Part shown: positions 16,442 to 25,748 of the stretch, one piece after another
Numbering within the stretch: position 1 is the stretch's first letter
Layout: every line of letters starts with the position of its first letter
IMG/VR virus record: IMGVR_UViG_3300040856_003829
Location: 32,161-96,160 of that record
Length of the DNA stretch: 64,000 nucleotides
Direction: 5' to 3' (one strand)
From: a virus
Translations under genes and position numbers: made by a program
Notes under the pieces: model-generated
What the model was told of the DNA's origin: nothing
What the model saw: the letters and a program-made list of their open reading frames with translations, nothing else
Database searches by the model: none

Positions 16442-17169
16442 TGGAGACTAATACAAAAATATTAAGTTCATTCAAAGTTAAAGACAAAATGAATGATGAA
16501 ATCTGGGATCTAAGTAAGAAAACCCCAACGATGCATTCTGATGTAAGAAATTCTTTATTAGATATTGCTGAAAATTTCATTTCATTCTTAGGGTTTGATA
16601 TTTTTGTTCAAGACATTACAATGACAGGGTCTTTAGCAAACTATAACTGGTCATCATTTTCAGATATTGATTTACATATAATATTCAATTACAAAGATGC
16701 TGGAGAACAGGAAGAAATATTCAAGGATCTTTTTAAGTTGAAAAAGACTGTATATAATTCAACTCATGATATAACAGTTAAAGGATATGAAGTTGAATTA
16801 TATGTTCAGGATTCAAACGAACCACATTTTTCTACTGGTGTATATTCTGTACTGTATAATAGTTGGATCGAGAAACCTGAAAGAGAATCAGTAAAAATTC
16901 AATATGAAAAAATCTTAGAAAAATCACAATTGTGGATGGATAAAATTGACAACTTAATTGAAAATTATGAAGATAATGATTTAGATCAAGTTTTGAAATC
17001 AATTGATAATCTAAAAACAAAATTAAAAGATTTTAGAGGTTCTGGTTTAGAGGATGGTGGTGAATATTCTTATGAAAATCTCACGTTTAAGTTTTTAAGA
17101 AGAAATGGATATATTGATAAATTATTCGATTTTAGTAATCAAATAACCGATAAATCACTTTCTTTGTGA
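16441..17169 (+). CDS. Nucleotidyltransferase-fold protein
   Basis: 242 residues. The motif TGSLANYNWSSFSDIDLH has the polymerase-beta-type nucleotidyltransferase signature: Gly63-Ser64 and the metal-binding Asp75/Asp77 pair. A third acidic residue may be the Glu in GYEVELYVQD. The C-terminal half is helical. Members transfer nucleotides to proteins, RNA or small molecules; the substrate here is unknown. The start overlaps the preceding TGA (TGATG), which supports the ATG at 16441 rather than the TTG just before it. Confidence 0.75.
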   Translation: METNTKILSSFKVKDKMNDEIWDLSKKTPTMHSDVRNSLLDIAENFISFLGFDIFVQDITMTGSLANYNWSSFSDIDLHIIFNYKDAGEQEEIFKDLFKLKKTVYNSTHDITVKGYEVELYVQDSNEPHFSTGVYSVLYNSWIEKPERESVKIQYEKILEKSQLWMDKIDNLIENYEDNDLDQVLKSIDNLKTKLKDFRGSGLEDGGEYSYENLTFKFLRRNGYIDKLFDFSNQITDKSLSL

Positions 17170-17187
17170 TAATTACATAAAAACTAC

Positions 17188-17195
17188 ATATTTAT
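17188..17195 (+). promoter_or_regulatory. ATATTTAT element before 17211
   Basis: Exact match, 15 bases from the ATG. Confidence 0.42.
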
Positions 17196-17210
17196 TAATA
17201 AAATAATATA

Positions 17211-17393
17211 ATGACCGCTTATACCGCATGTACAGTTGTTAACGAAGCAAAAGTTCCTCCAATTACTGGTGGGACACGTCAGGATGTTGAACATGCTATT
17301 TTTAGAACCTGGGTCTATGACAATGACTCATCGGGCGATACAAGATCACAATGTGCAACAGTTCGACTAGGACCAGACGGATTACAAAATTAA
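17211..17393 (+). CDS. Small hypothetical protein
   Basis: 60 residues (MTAYTACTVVNEAKVPPITG onward) with two cysteines and no low complexity. It is preceded by an ATATTTAT element 15 bases from the ATG and followed after 18 bases by the acidic protein at 17412. Composition differs from the leader-bearing head proteins and resembles a compact beta fold. No family recognised; a minor virion or decoration protein is possible. Confidence 0.5.
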   Translation: MTAYTACTVVNEAKVPPITGGTRQDVEHAIFRTWVYDNDSSGDTRSQCATVRLGPDGLQN

Positions 17394-17411
17394 AATAAAA
17401 AAATTTAGAAA

Positions 17412-18587
17412 ATGTCAGATTTAAGACCTTTAGGAAGTGAAAAATTAACTGGTGATGATAAGATTCAAAGAATCCTAGAAATTGCTAATTTCAAAAAAAA
17501 CGATGTAAAAAATAAAAATATAACTGAATCTGTAGTTACTCTAGCCGATGGTAAAACTTACGGTATCGAAAAAGAAAAGGGAGGTTATATTGTAAAGGTA
17601 CAGATAGATGAATCTAGTGATTTTGAATATCGTACTAATATAAAAAATAGAAGATACCATAAATCATTTTCTCAGGCTCTGAAAGAAATGAATTTGTTAG
17701 CAAAAGAGTTGAACAGACTAAACGAGAACAGTGAAAATATTGACTTATTTGTTGAACAGAAGAAATTTGTTCTCAAAACTCCAAAACCAGAAGTAAGTGA
17801 TGAACCAGCAATGGATGAACCAATGGACGATGGTGGTGATGATCTAAGTCTAGATTTAGATATGACATCTGATGAAGGTGACACAGAATTAGATATGGAC
17901 TTAGATGATGAAGATACTATGGGTGATTTAGATTTGGATTTAGATACTGAAACAACTCCAGCTGGTGAAGAAGGTGATGAGGAAGCGAGTTTTAAATCAG
18001 TACAAAAATTAGTCGGTAAATTAGGACAAAAGGTTAGATCATTAGAAAGTCAACAAGGTCTAACTTCAGAGGAAATTAAATACGTTTTAAATTCAGTTAT
18101 TTCAGCGGTTAATTTAGAGACTCTAACTGAGGAAGATAAAGATGACATTTTGGAAAACTTCGAAGAGGAAGTTGAATATGATGATTTAGAAGGTGATATT
18201 GATATCGATTCTACTGGTGATGAATTAGATCTTGATTTGGATCTTGACGCAGGTGGTGACGAAGGTGAAATGGGAGAACCATTAGAAATGGTCATGGATG
18301 AAATTTTTTCAGAATCAAAGGCTGAAGAAGTAATATCTAAGTATTACGACAAAGAAGTTGACGAAGAAATCAAAAATAAATCTTACTTGAAGGAGACAAT
18401 CGAAAAAGTAAAATTGAAAAAAGAAATCAATAGACTTTCTACCTCTGTAGAACAACAGGTAGTTTCGGAGTCAATTGTAAATGAAAACAAGAATATTAAA
18501 TTAGTTGGAAGAACAAATTTAAAAAATTTAGTTTTCGAAACAGAGGATAAAAAGTTTAAAATAAGTCCATCGGGTGAATTATTATGA
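17412..18587 (+). CDS. Acidic virion-associated protein, unknown
   Basis: 391 residues. Residues about 38-100 look folded (VVTLADGKTYGIEKEKGGYI and following). Two long Asp/Glu/Gly tracts follow (about 140-190 and 250-290, for example DLDLDLDAGGDEGEMGE), separated by a helical segment with QKLVGKLGQKVRSLESQQ. The C-terminus is a conserved-looking mini-domain (VGRTNLKNLVFETEDKKFKI). Acidic proteins of this kind recur beside head genes in T4-like phages and could help scaffold or neutralise; the exact role is unknown. Its stop overlaps the next ATG by 4 bases. Confidence 0.5.
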   Translation: MSDLRPLGSEKLTGDDKIQRILEIANFKKNDVKNKNITESVVTLADGKTYGIEKEKGGYIVKVQIDESSDFEYRTNIKNRRYHKSFSQALKEMNLLAKELNRLNENSENIDLFVEQKKFVLKTPKPEVSDEPAMDEPMDDGGDDLSLDLDMTSDEGDTELDMDLDDEDTMGDLDLDLDTETTPAGEEGDEEASFKSVQKLVGKLGQKVRSLESQQGLTSEEIKYVLNSVISAVNLETLTEEDKDDILENFEEEVEYDDLEGDIDIDSTGDELDLDLDLDAGGDEGEMGEPLEMVMDEIFSESKAEEVISKYYDKEVDEEIKNKSYLKETIEKVKLKKEINRLSTSVEQQVVSESIVNENKNIKLVGRTNLKNLVFETEDKKFKISPSGELL

Positions 18588-18991
18588 AACTTGTATATGT
18601 AAATGAATTAGGACCTAACTATAGGGGTGATAATGTTTATGAATTTATCTTTTCTGATAAAGAAAACGTTTGGGGAGAAGGATGGGATGAAAGTCCCGCA
18701 ATGTCAAAACCAGAACCACCTAATTTAGAATTTATATCACTTGTTAAAATTTTGAAAAATTCAGGTCTTGAACTAAATCTAATTCAAGACTCTGATTTTT
18801 TCTCTTTTTATGACTCAATTGATGGAGTCATTGCACTTGCTTGGGAAAACGAGGATTCTCATTATGTAGTTAATAAAAAATTTGATAGATTAGTATTTTC
18901 TTATGGTGAAACAGTACAAAGTATTGAAGATAAGATTTATGAAAGAGATCTAATCTTGATGGATGATAAAATTTTGATTGGAAATGAATAA
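18584..18991 (+). CDS. Hypothetical protein
   Basis: 135 residues; starts MKLVYVNELGPNYRGDNVYE and contains an aromatic-rich N-terminal part (FIFSDKENVWGEGWDESPA), suggesting a globular protein. No recognised family. Sits in a tight chain of overlapping genes leading into the terminase, so it is probably a virion or packaging accessory. Confidence 0.5.
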   Translation: MKLVYVNELGPNYRGDNVYEFIFSDKENVWGEGWDESPAMSKPEPPNLEFISLVKILKNSGLELNLIQDSDFFSFYDSIDGVIALAWENEDSHYVVNKKFDRLVFSYGETVQSIEDKIYERDLILMDDKILIGNE

Positions 18992-19841
18992 AAATAGAAA
19001 AATATTGAAATTGGTAAGTGAGGGATTTAAGTATAACACACTTAAAGAAATGACTAATAGTGACATTCATCAATTATATAATAAAATTATCGGTGAATCC
19101 ACAACCACTACAGTTCAAAAGACCACGTATTCAAAACAAGACGTACAGTCAATGAAAAATAAAAATGCCGGTATAAAAGTTGATGATGGTACTGTAGTTC
19201 CAAATGACGATGGTTCAGTGACAGTGACCACACAAGAAGGTGAAATGGGAGAATCAGATATCAACACAATTAACCCGTATGACGGTCAACAAACTCAGGA
19301 CCCTAAACAAGTAGGTCCAAGTACGGATGACGGTATGGATAATTATCAAGATGGGATGATTGATGAGGAAGAAGATAATCCATATGCTATCTGCACATCT
19401 TCTTTAGGGTTAGTTGGTAGAAAAAGAGATTCCTATTCTAAAGAAGAATCTAAGAAGTTTGAAAGATGTGTTTTAGATGTTAAAAAAGAAAGTATTAGGA
19501 AATTAGAAGAATCTTTAGTATCTTTAATTTTAGAAACTGAAGGTATGATTACAAAAAAAGATTTGATCGAACAAGAAGTTGCACCTACAAGGGTTAAGCC
19601 TGGTACAAAAGAAAAACCCAAAAGAGGTACACCTTATAAACCAAAACATTCACCCAAACCAAAAGCGGGAAACACTGAGACTGCACCTACAAGAGTAAAA
19701 CCAGGAACAAAAGAAAAACCAAAAAGAGGTACTCCTTACAAACCAAAACATTCACCGAAGCCTAAGGCCGAGGATCAATCAATTCCAGATTTTTTCAAAT
19801 TCGATAATATCAATATTACATTTAAAGATGAGCAAGATTAA
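18984..19841 (+). CDS. Putative head protein with tandem basic repeat
   Basis: 285 residues. The leader (MNKNRKILKLVSEG onward) has a candidate site IIGE/S at Glu38. The C-terminal part carries two near-identical 29-residue basic units, each APTRVKPGTKEKPKRG followed by TPYKPKHSPKPKA. With 8-9 Lys/Arg each and many prolines, they look like an unstructured nucleic-acid-binding arm. The ATG at 18984 was preferred to a TTG 6 bases earlier. It overlaps both neighbours, and the context is head morphogenesis. Confidence 0.55.
   Translation: MNKNRKILKLVSEGFKYNTLKEMTNSDIHQLYNKIIGESTTTTVQKTTYSKQDVQSMKNKNAGIKVDDGTVVPNDDGSVTVTTQEGEMGESDINTINPYDGQQTQDPKQVGPSTDDGMDNYQDGMIDEEEDNPYAICTSSLGLVGRKRDSYSKEESKKFERCVLDVKKESIRKLEESLVSLILETEGMITKKDLIEQEVAPTRVKPGTKEKPKRGTPYKPKHSPKPKAGNTETAPTRVKPGTKEKPKRGTPYKPKHSPKPKAEDQSIPDFFKFDNINITFKDEQD
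19581..19769 (+). repeat. Two tandem 87-base basic-peptide repeats
   Basis: Units at 19581-19667 and 19683-19769 encode the same 29 residues, separated by 15 bases (GNTET). They differ mainly at synonymous sites, so the protein sequence rather than the DNA appears conserved. Confidence 0.85.
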
Positions 19842-21099
19842 AGAACAAATACAATATGACGGTCCAGAAAGAATGGATCAAGATATCGAAAGAAAGATTT
19901 CAAGTGGTGATACACCTCTGTCAGACAATCCAGCTTTTCCAGGAAAAGAAGAGGATGAGTTTGATAATAGTTTTGCGGAACTTGTAGCTTCTAAGAGATT
20001 TAAAGATGTTGTTGAAAAGGTTAAACAATATACTGGAATGCAAGAAGTTGCGGGTCAAAATGCTTTCATGCAATTACAGATGATGTTGATGAATGCCGTA
20101 AGACGTGTAAAGGAATTAGAATCAAATAATGAGGGTTTTTTAGAACAATTAGCTGTCGATCTCGTAAAAAAAGAAATGTCTTTACCGGACGATGCTTTTC
20201 AATATGACGTAGAATTAATGTCGATGCCAGGCGGTATTGACACTTCAAAAATGCAAGGACAACCTGAAGAATTTGAAGATGAGGAAATTCAGGATGTATT
20301 CGGTATTGAAAGTAATGAAGCCGAAGATGACCTTGAAAACTTTATGGCAGCATTTGAGAAATTTGATCTTGAGAAGGCTAAAAGGAGATTCATAAACTCA
20401 TTGATTCAAGGAGCATCAAAAAAGGGTCACTATATGTTCAATCTCGTTAGTGAAGAAATAAATAATATCAATCCAGAACTTCTAAATCTATATGGTGTAC
20501 TAATGTCTATTAATGATCTTCTATATTGGATTATGCCAGACCAAATGACTATGTCAGCCGCTGAGGGTGGTGAAGGAGTACAGGGTTCCGAAGAAATTGA
20601 TGAAACTACTGATCCACCTACGATCAGAGCTAAAGGTCTCTTTTTTCCAGTCCTTATTCATGAATTGATTAAAGGAGTTTACGAAGTTTTAGGAACTCAA
20701 GGTTTACCTGATGATCCTAGAGCTGCGGAAATGGTTATGGGTGCTGAAGATACATTACCATATGAAGTTTGGGATTTAAGACTTGGACCAGTCATTTGGG
20801 AAAAGTTCACTGAGTCCTATCCAGATAAACTTTTCGAAGATGATATGAGAGAAATTCAAAACTATCTATTCTCAAGATTTTCATCTTTGACTACCGATGA
20901 ATTCTTCGAGGTTGCTAGAATGATACTTTCAGGATCTGAAGAGGGTAAGAAAATTGTATCTAACATGGTTGATGAAATCATAGACGAATTAAAAGGATAT
21001 GATTATGAGGATGCAATGAGTCAATACTCAGATGATGACGACGATGATGAAGGAGGATTAGAAGATTTCTTAGGTGATTTAGGAATCTCTCTTACATAA
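19828..21099 (+). CDS. Conserved-type virion protein upstream of terminase, unknown
   Basis: 423 residues, acidic, mostly helical, with an Asp-rich tail (YSDDDDDDEGGLEDFLGDLG). A middle segment is hydrophobic and aromatic (LLNLYGVLMSINDLLYWIMP). Its start overlaps the previous gene by 14 bases and its stop overlaps the terminase ATG by one base, so it is expressed with the packaging genes. No clear match to T4 gp16 (small terminase) was found, although its place directly upstream is where that gene sits; the size is well above gp16. Function open. Confidence 0.5.
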   Translation: MSKIKEQIQYDGPERMDQDIERKISSGDTPLSDNPAFPGKEEDEFDNSFAELVASKRFKDVVEKVKQYTGMQEVAGQNAFMQLQMMLMNAVRRVKELESNNEGFLEQLAVDLVKKEMSLPDDAFQYDVELMSMPGGIDTSKMQGQPEEFEDEEIQDVFGIESNEAEDDLENFMAAFEKFDLEKAKRRFINSLIQGASKKGHYMFNLVSEEINNINPELLNLYGVLMSINDLLYWIMPDQMTMSAAEGGEGVQGSEEIDETTDPPTIRAKGLFFPVLIHELIKGVYEVLGTQGLPDDPRAAEMVMGAEDTLPYEVWDLRLGPVIWEKFTESYPDKLFEDDMREIQNYLFSRFSSLTTDEFFEVARMILSGSEEGKKIVSNMVDEIIDELKGYDYEDAMSQYSDDDDDDEGGLEDFLGDLGISLT

Positions 21100-22868
21100 T
21101 GGGTCTGACAAAGGAAAAAGTTTTACTAGAATACGCTAAGTGTGTCAGAGATACTGACTATGCTATGAGTACTTATCTACAAACATATGATAATACTCAA
21201 AAGGGATACGTACCTTTAAAATTATTTCCTGATCAAAAAAAATTGATAGAAGATTTTGAAAAACATGAAGAAAATATTGCTCTGAAATATAGACAAGCAG
21301 GTGTATCCACAGTCACATCGGCTTGGGTATCCAAGAAAATTGTATTTGCTTCCAAAAGTAGACCAGAAAAAATTCTGATAATCGCAAATAAATTAGATAC
21401 TGCGGTTGAGATGGCCAATAAAATCAGAGGGTTTGTTGATCAATGGCCAGATTGGTTAGGTATTAATTTCTCTAACGAAAAAAATTCACAGAGACATTTT
21501 AAACTAAGTAACGGTTGTGAAGTTAAGGCGGTTGCAACATCAAAGGACGCACTTAGGGGATATACACCTACCACACTAATTTTTGATGAGGCGGCTTATA
21601 TTGAAGCTGATGATGATTTTTGGGCAGCTTGTATGGCTTCCCTCTCAACAGGGGGTAAAGTGATTGTAATTTCAACACCTAATGGGTTTGACCCCATATA
21701 TTATCAGATATATGATCAGTCATTGAAGGGTATGAATGATTTCCAAGTCACCGAAATGTTTTGGTATCGGGATCCAAGATACACTTCTGACTTAAAGTTG
21801 GTTCAAACTAAAGATATAGTTCATTATTTGTTGAATAGAGAAGACTATAATGACAGTGAAATAACAATAGATTATTCACACATAAATCCCAGAGAAAGAG
21901 ACTTTGATGAGATCAAATCACATTTTGAAAAAGGATATAAACCATTGTCCTCTTGGTTCGAAGCTATGGCTAAAAAACTCAAGTTTGACAGACGAAAAAT
22001 TTCTCAAGAACTTGAATGTAATTTTCTTGGATCTGGTGATAATGTTATTCCCTCTGAAACTGTTGAATATCTAAAAGACAATTGTATAAGGGAACCTGAA
22101 AATAAATTTATGGGTGGTGCTCTTTGGCAATGGAAAGAACCGGTCATAGGTCACAAATACATTATGGGTATAGATGTTTCTCGAGGTGATAGTGAAGATT
22201 TTACGACATTTTGTATCATAGATTTCGATGAAAGGGAACAAGTTTTAGAATACTTAGGTAAGATACCACCAGATGTCGCAGCTGAAGTCGCTTACAAATG
22301 GGCAACAATGTATTCCGCATTTGTTGTTATCGATATTACTGGAGGTATGGGAGTTTCTACTTCACGTAAATTACAAGAACTAGGTTACAAAGACTTATAC
22401 GTAGAGGGAAAAGATGTATTCAACAAATGGAAATATGATCCGAAAGTTAACGAAAAAATACCAGGTCTAAATTTCAACTCAAAAAGAGTACAAATAATTT
22501 CGTCATTTGAGGAGTGTTTGAGACATAAGTTTACTGTAAGATCAATCAGACTTTTGAATGAACTTAACACTTTTGTATATATAAATGGTAGACCAGACCA
22601 TATGAAGGGACAACATGATGATTTGATAATGGCTATGGCAATGGCAATTTACGTCGGTGAAAATTCATTTACACAACTTAATAAATTGACCGAACAAACT
22701 AAAGCAATGGTTGACAGTTGGTCGTTACAAGAAAGTGACCAAAGTCAAAAAGTTGCAGATTTTAATCCATCAATACCAAACTACTATAGAAGTGAGGGTC
22801 ACCAAAGAGATGCTTTGAAGAAAGATTATAGAGAATATTCTTGGCTTTTTGGTAGAGGTTCTATTTAA
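21099..22868 (+). CDS. Terminase large subunit (gp17-like)
   Basis: 589 residues, the normal T4-type length. ATPase part: KYRQAGVST (Walker A-like, about residue 63), TLIFDEAAY (Walker B with catalytic Glu, about 160), and STPNG (coupling motif III). Nuclease part: IMGIDVSRGDSEDFT with the first metal Asp (about 356), VVIDITGG (about 410) and HDDLIMAMAMA (about 505) closing the RNase-H-like site. The enzyme pumps DNA into the prohead through the portal and cuts the concatemer. The start at TAATG couples it to the preceding gene. Confidence 0.95.
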   Translation: MGLTKEKVLLEYAKCVRDTDYAMSTYLQTYDNTQKGYVPLKLFPDQKKLIEDFEKHEENIALKYRQAGVSTVTSAWVSKKIVFASKSRPEKILIIANKLDTAVEMANKIRGFVDQWPDWLGINFSNEKNSQRHFKLSNGCEVKAVATSKDALRGYTPTTLIFDEAAYIEADDDFWAACMASLSTGGKVIVISTPNGFDPIYYQIYDQSLKGMNDFQVTEMFWYRDPRYTSDLKLVQTKDIVHYLLNREDYNDSEITIDYSHINPRERDFDEIKSHFEKGYKPLSSWFEAMAKKLKFDRRKISQELECNFLGSGDNVIPSETVEYLKDNCIREPENKFMGGALWQWKEPVIGHKYIMGIDVSRGDSEDFTTFCIIDFDEREQVLEYLGKIPPDVAAEVAYKWATMYSAFVVIDITGGMGVSTSRKLQELGYKDLYVEGKDVFNKWKYDPKVNEKIPGLNFNSKRVQIISSFEECLRHKFTVRSIRLLNELNTFVYINGRPDHMKGQHDDLIMAMAMAIYVGENSFTQLNKLTEQTKAMVDSWSLQESDQSQKVADFNPSIPNYYRSEGHQRDALKKDYREYSWLFGRGSI

Positions 22869-22886
22869 GTAATAGTATATTTCTTT

Positions 22887-22894
22887 ATATTTAT
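22887..22894 (+). promoter_or_regulatory. ATATTTAT element before the portal gene
   Basis: Exact match, 4 bases from the ATG. Confidence 0.45.
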
Positions 22895-22898
22895 CAGT

Positions 22899-24749
22899 AT
22901 GGCAGATAACAATTATACAATTTGGCAAAGACTAACAAAGGTTTTTGGACCTGATTCAACCTTGGATCAGCAACCACCAGTTTTCAAATTTGATAAACAA
23001 GAATTATTAAAGACGACTAACAAGAGTGAGTATGAGAAGGAAAAACTACAAGCACAACAAACTTACTATTTAGGTCAACAGTGGCAAAAAATTGAAAATA
23101 ATTTATACACACAAGCCGTCTATTATGAACCTACTAGGTTAGCATCTTTTTATGATTATGAATCTATGGAGTATACTCCTGAAATATCTGCCGCATTAGA
23201 CATATACGCCGAAGAATCTACAACACCTAATGAAGATGGATTTATTTTACAGATATATTCTGAAAGTAAAAGAATAAAGTCTATACTCGCTGATTTGTTC
23301 AATAACAAATTGGATATTAATACGAATCTTCAAATGTGGACTAGAAACACATGTAAGTATGGAGATAACTTTGTATTTTTAAAACTTGACCCAGAAAAAG
23401 GTGTAATGGGAGGACAACAATTACCTAACATTGAAATACAAAGATTAGAGAGAGGTATGAAACTACGTCCTGAAAGAAACACTACCGATACTGAAAATGA
23501 TTCGTTAAAGTTTCTTTGGCAAGTTAAGGACATGAGTTTTAACACATGGGAAATTGCTCACTTCAGATTATTAGGTGACGATAGAAAGTTACCCTATGGT
23601 ACTTCCATGTTAGAAAAAGCTAGAAGGATTTGGAAACAATTAATCTTGTCTGAAGATGCGATGTTAATTTACAGAACATCTAGGGCACCAGAAAGAAGAG
23701 TCTTTAAAGTTTTCGTGGGAAATATGGACGATAAGGATGTTGAACCATATATCCAAAGAGTTGCGAATAAATTCAAGAGAGATCAAGTTGCAGATCCTCA
23801 AAATGGTAATGTTGATTTGAGATACAATCAGATGGCTGTCGATCAAGATTATTTCATACCTGTCAGGGACCCTAACGCACCTAATCCAATCGATACTTTA
23901 CCAGGAGCACAAAACTTATCTGAAATAGCGGATATTGAGTACATCCAAAAAAAGTTATTGACAGCACTAAGGGTTCCTAAAGCATTCCTAGGTTTTGAAG
24001 AAGTGGTGGGTGACGGTAAAACTTTAGCTTTACAAGATATCAGGTTTGCAAGAACAATTAATAAAATACAAAAGTCTATGATAGCAGAATTGAATAAAAT
24101 TGCTATTATTCACCTTTACATATTAGGATTTGAAGATGAACTAACAAACTTTACTCTTTCACTGACTAACCCATCAACTCAAGCAGACCTACTCAAAGTA
24201 GAAAATTGGCAATCTAAAATTCAACTATATAGAGATGCGGTCTCTGATCCTGGTAATGGAATCCAAGCAGTATCCAGCTCATGGGCTAAGAAACATATTC
24301 TTGGTCTTTCAGATGACGAAATTAAGTTGGATATACAACAACAAAGAATTGAAAAAGCCGTAGCTGCTGAATTAGAAAAAACACCTGAAGTTATTTCTAA
24401 GACTGGATTGTTCGCCAACATTGACAAACTTTACGGTAATAAGGTTGATCAAGATACGGGTGAACAAGAAGGTGAGGTTTCAGAACCATCTGATTCTGGA
24501 TTTGGAGATTTGGGTGGAGGACCTCCTCCTGATTTAGGTGGAGATTTAGGTGGAGACTTAGGTGGTGATTTAGGAGGTGATGAAGGTGGTGGTACTGAAG
24601 AAACACCCATAGAATCATTTGTAAAAAATAAGGATCTTGATTTAATTTTAGAGGATTCATTACTAAATGGTAAAGATTCTATTGATCTATCTAAAGGTCG
24701 TGAAGACTTGAAAGAAATCGAAGAAAAACTCAATAAACTTTTATTGTAA
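22899..24749 (+). CDS. Portal protein (gp20-like)
   Basis: 616 residues. The central region matches T4-type portals: YESMEYTPEISAALDIYAEES near the N-terminus, then ISEIADIEYIQKKLLTALRVP-like crown/stem signature (here NLSEIADIEYIQKKLLTALR) and KSMIAELNKIAIIHL. The C-terminus holds a Gly/Asp repeat (DLGGDLGGDLGGDEGGG), a flexible tail not found in T4. Twelve copies form the DNA gate and connect head to neck. An ATATTTAT element precedes the ATG by only 4 bases. Confidence 0.93.
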   Translation: MADNNYTIWQRLTKVFGPDSTLDQQPPVFKFDKQELLKTTNKSEYEKEKLQAQQTYYLGQQWQKIENNLYTQAVYYEPTRLASFYDYESMEYTPEISAALDIYAEESTTPNEDGFILQIYSESKRIKSILADLFNNKLDINTNLQMWTRNTCKYGDNFVFLKLDPEKGVMGGQQLPNIEIQRLERGMKLRPERNTTDTENDSLKFLWQVKDMSFNTWEIAHFRLLGDDRKLPYGTSMLEKARRIWKQLILSEDAMLIYRTSRAPERRVFKVFVGNMDDKDVEPYIQRVANKFKRDQVADPQNGNVDLRYNQMAVDQDYFIPVRDPNAPNPIDTLPGAQNLSEIADIEYIQKKLLTALRVPKAFLGFEEVVGDGKTLALQDIRFARTINKIQKSMIAELNKIAIIHLYILGFEDELTNFTLSLTNPSTQADLLKVENWQSKIQLYRDAVSDPGNGIQAVSSSWAKKHILGLSDDEIKLDIQQQRIEKAVAAELEKTPEVISKTGLFANIDKLYGNKVDQDTGEQEGEVSEPSDSGFGDLGGGPPPDLGGDLGGDLGGDLGGDEGGGTEETPIESFVKNKDLDLILEDSLLNGKDSIDLSKGREDLKEIEEKLNKLLL

Positions 24750-24756
24750 TATTTAT
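24749..24756 (+). promoter_or_regulatory. ATATTTAT element before 24764
   Basis: Exact match, 7 bases from the ATG; it overlaps the portal stop codon and is palindromic with TATAAATA. Confidence 0.45.
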
Positions 24757-24763
24757 AAATAAA

Positions 24764-25489
24764 ATGGCTATGAAAACTTTTGGACAACTCAAGACATATA
24801 TCGAAAATTCATTGACGGAATCATATGGTACTAATGAATTTAAAACAAACATGAAATTTTTCAAAGATAACGTATTATCTGACAAACAAATTTGTGAAGC
24901 TTACAGTATTTACGATAACCTAAGTGAATCACAAGAATTAGATCAAACAGTATCAGGAGAATATTTGGAAGAAAGTTTAACCATTTTAGAGAATATTCTG
25001 ATAAGTAACAAAGATAAGATCGGTAAACTCTCTGAAGGTTTGAAATTGGATGTTAATAATTATATTGATATTGATAATCTAGTTTACCATAAAACATCCG
25101 ATAAAATTCTAGAAAGAATTGAATCAAAAAATAAGATTAAATCTTTATTACAAGAAAGTAAGGTCGACATACCAACTTCTAAAATAGATTTACCTCTTTC
25201 TTCAATGAAAGTCATTGCCGCAAAAACATTCGATAGAAATTTTTCGAACTTGAGTGAGTCAGATCTAAATCAGGTAAAAAAATATTTATCGATGAGTAAT
25301 GATGAATTAAAGGTAGAGTATGAAAATGAAAAGACTAAAATTTTCGAAAGTCTTAATTTACAACTAAATGAATCATCTAGTGACCAAGAATTGAAAACAA
25401 AAGTTGATAAGACAATCGAGAAAATTAATTCTAATGAAGTAAACTTATTTTCTTTATTTCAATTGAAACAGTTATCAGAAAATCTGTGA
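24764..25489 (+). CDS. Prohead-core-type protein between portal and protease
   Basis: 241 residues. Starts MAMKTFGQLKTYIENSLTE/S: the MKTF-Q beginning and the LTE site at Glu19 closely resemble T4 capsid-targeting sequences (MKTYQEFI...E). The rest is helical and charged, with further LxE sites (LQE, LSE). T4 carries small core genes 67 and 68 in the same slot, so a core or internal head protein is the best call; sequence similarity to those is not evident. Its 3' end overlaps the opposing bS21 gene by 15 bases. Confidence 0.55.
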   Translation: MAMKTFGQLKTYIENSLTESYGTNEFKTNMKFFKDNVLSDKQICEAYSIYDNLSESQELDQTVSGEYLEESLTILENILISNKDKIGKLSEGLKLDVNNYIDIDNLVYHKTSDKILERIESKNKIKSLLQESKVDIPTSKIDLPLSSMKVIAAKTFDRNFSNLSESDLNQVKKYLSMSNDELKVEYENEKTKIFESLNLQLNESSSDQELKTKVDKTIEKINSNEVNLFSLFQLKQLSENL

Positions 25490-25663
25490 TTTTTTGTGTA
25501 AGTAAATCGCCTTCTTTTTAGATTTTCTTTTTTTAACACTTTTTTTCTCAAAAAACATATTAGAACGAATCTTTTCATTCTGTTTAACTTTTTGAACTTT
25601 GTTCTTGTAAATTTTCAGAGCCCTCTCTATCCCATCTTTTTTATTTACTTTGACTATTAGCAT
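25475..25663 (-). CDS. rpsU: Ribosomal protein bS21
   Basis: 62 residues: MLIVKVNKKDGIERALKIYK, then FFEKKSVKKRKSKKKAIY. This matches bS21, with the order I-V (strand), D-x-I-E-R-A-L-K (helix 1), a basic linker, F-x-K-x-S-V-x-K-R-K-x-K-K-K-A (helix 2), and it resembles Bacteroidota bS21 (MLIIPIKEGENIDRALKRYK) more than the proteobacterial form. bS21 sits by the 16S 3' end, near the anti-Shine-Dalgarno. The gene is alone on the minus strand among head genes, with a CTATTTAT element 5 bases before the ATG and no Shine-Dalgarno. Phage bS21 genes are known from metagenomes. Confidence 0.85.
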   Translation of the reverse strand: MLIVKVNKKDGIERALKIYKNKVQKVKQNEKIRSNMFFEKKSVKKRKSKKKAIYLHKKSQIF

Positions 25664-25668
25664 GTTAT

Positions 25669-25676
25669 ATAAATAG
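25669..25676 (-). promoter_or_regulatory. CTATTTAT element before the bS21 gene
   Basis: One-base variant on the minus strand, 5 bases from the ATG. Further upstream (25687-25703) are TAnnTTTG-like words of the Bacteroidota -7 type, without a clear -33 partner. Confidence 0.35.
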
Positions 25677-25748
25677 TTTCTTTTGACAAATGTACAAATA
25701 TAACTTATATTTTTAATTATAAAAATAAACTATTATTATGTTTAAAAT

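Noticed and set aside
24397-24660. Minus-strand frame rich in His/Leu opposite the portal tail; likewise 27410-27730 opposite the scaffold
   Set aside because: Shadows of Gly/Asp- and Glu-rich coding sequence on the other strand.
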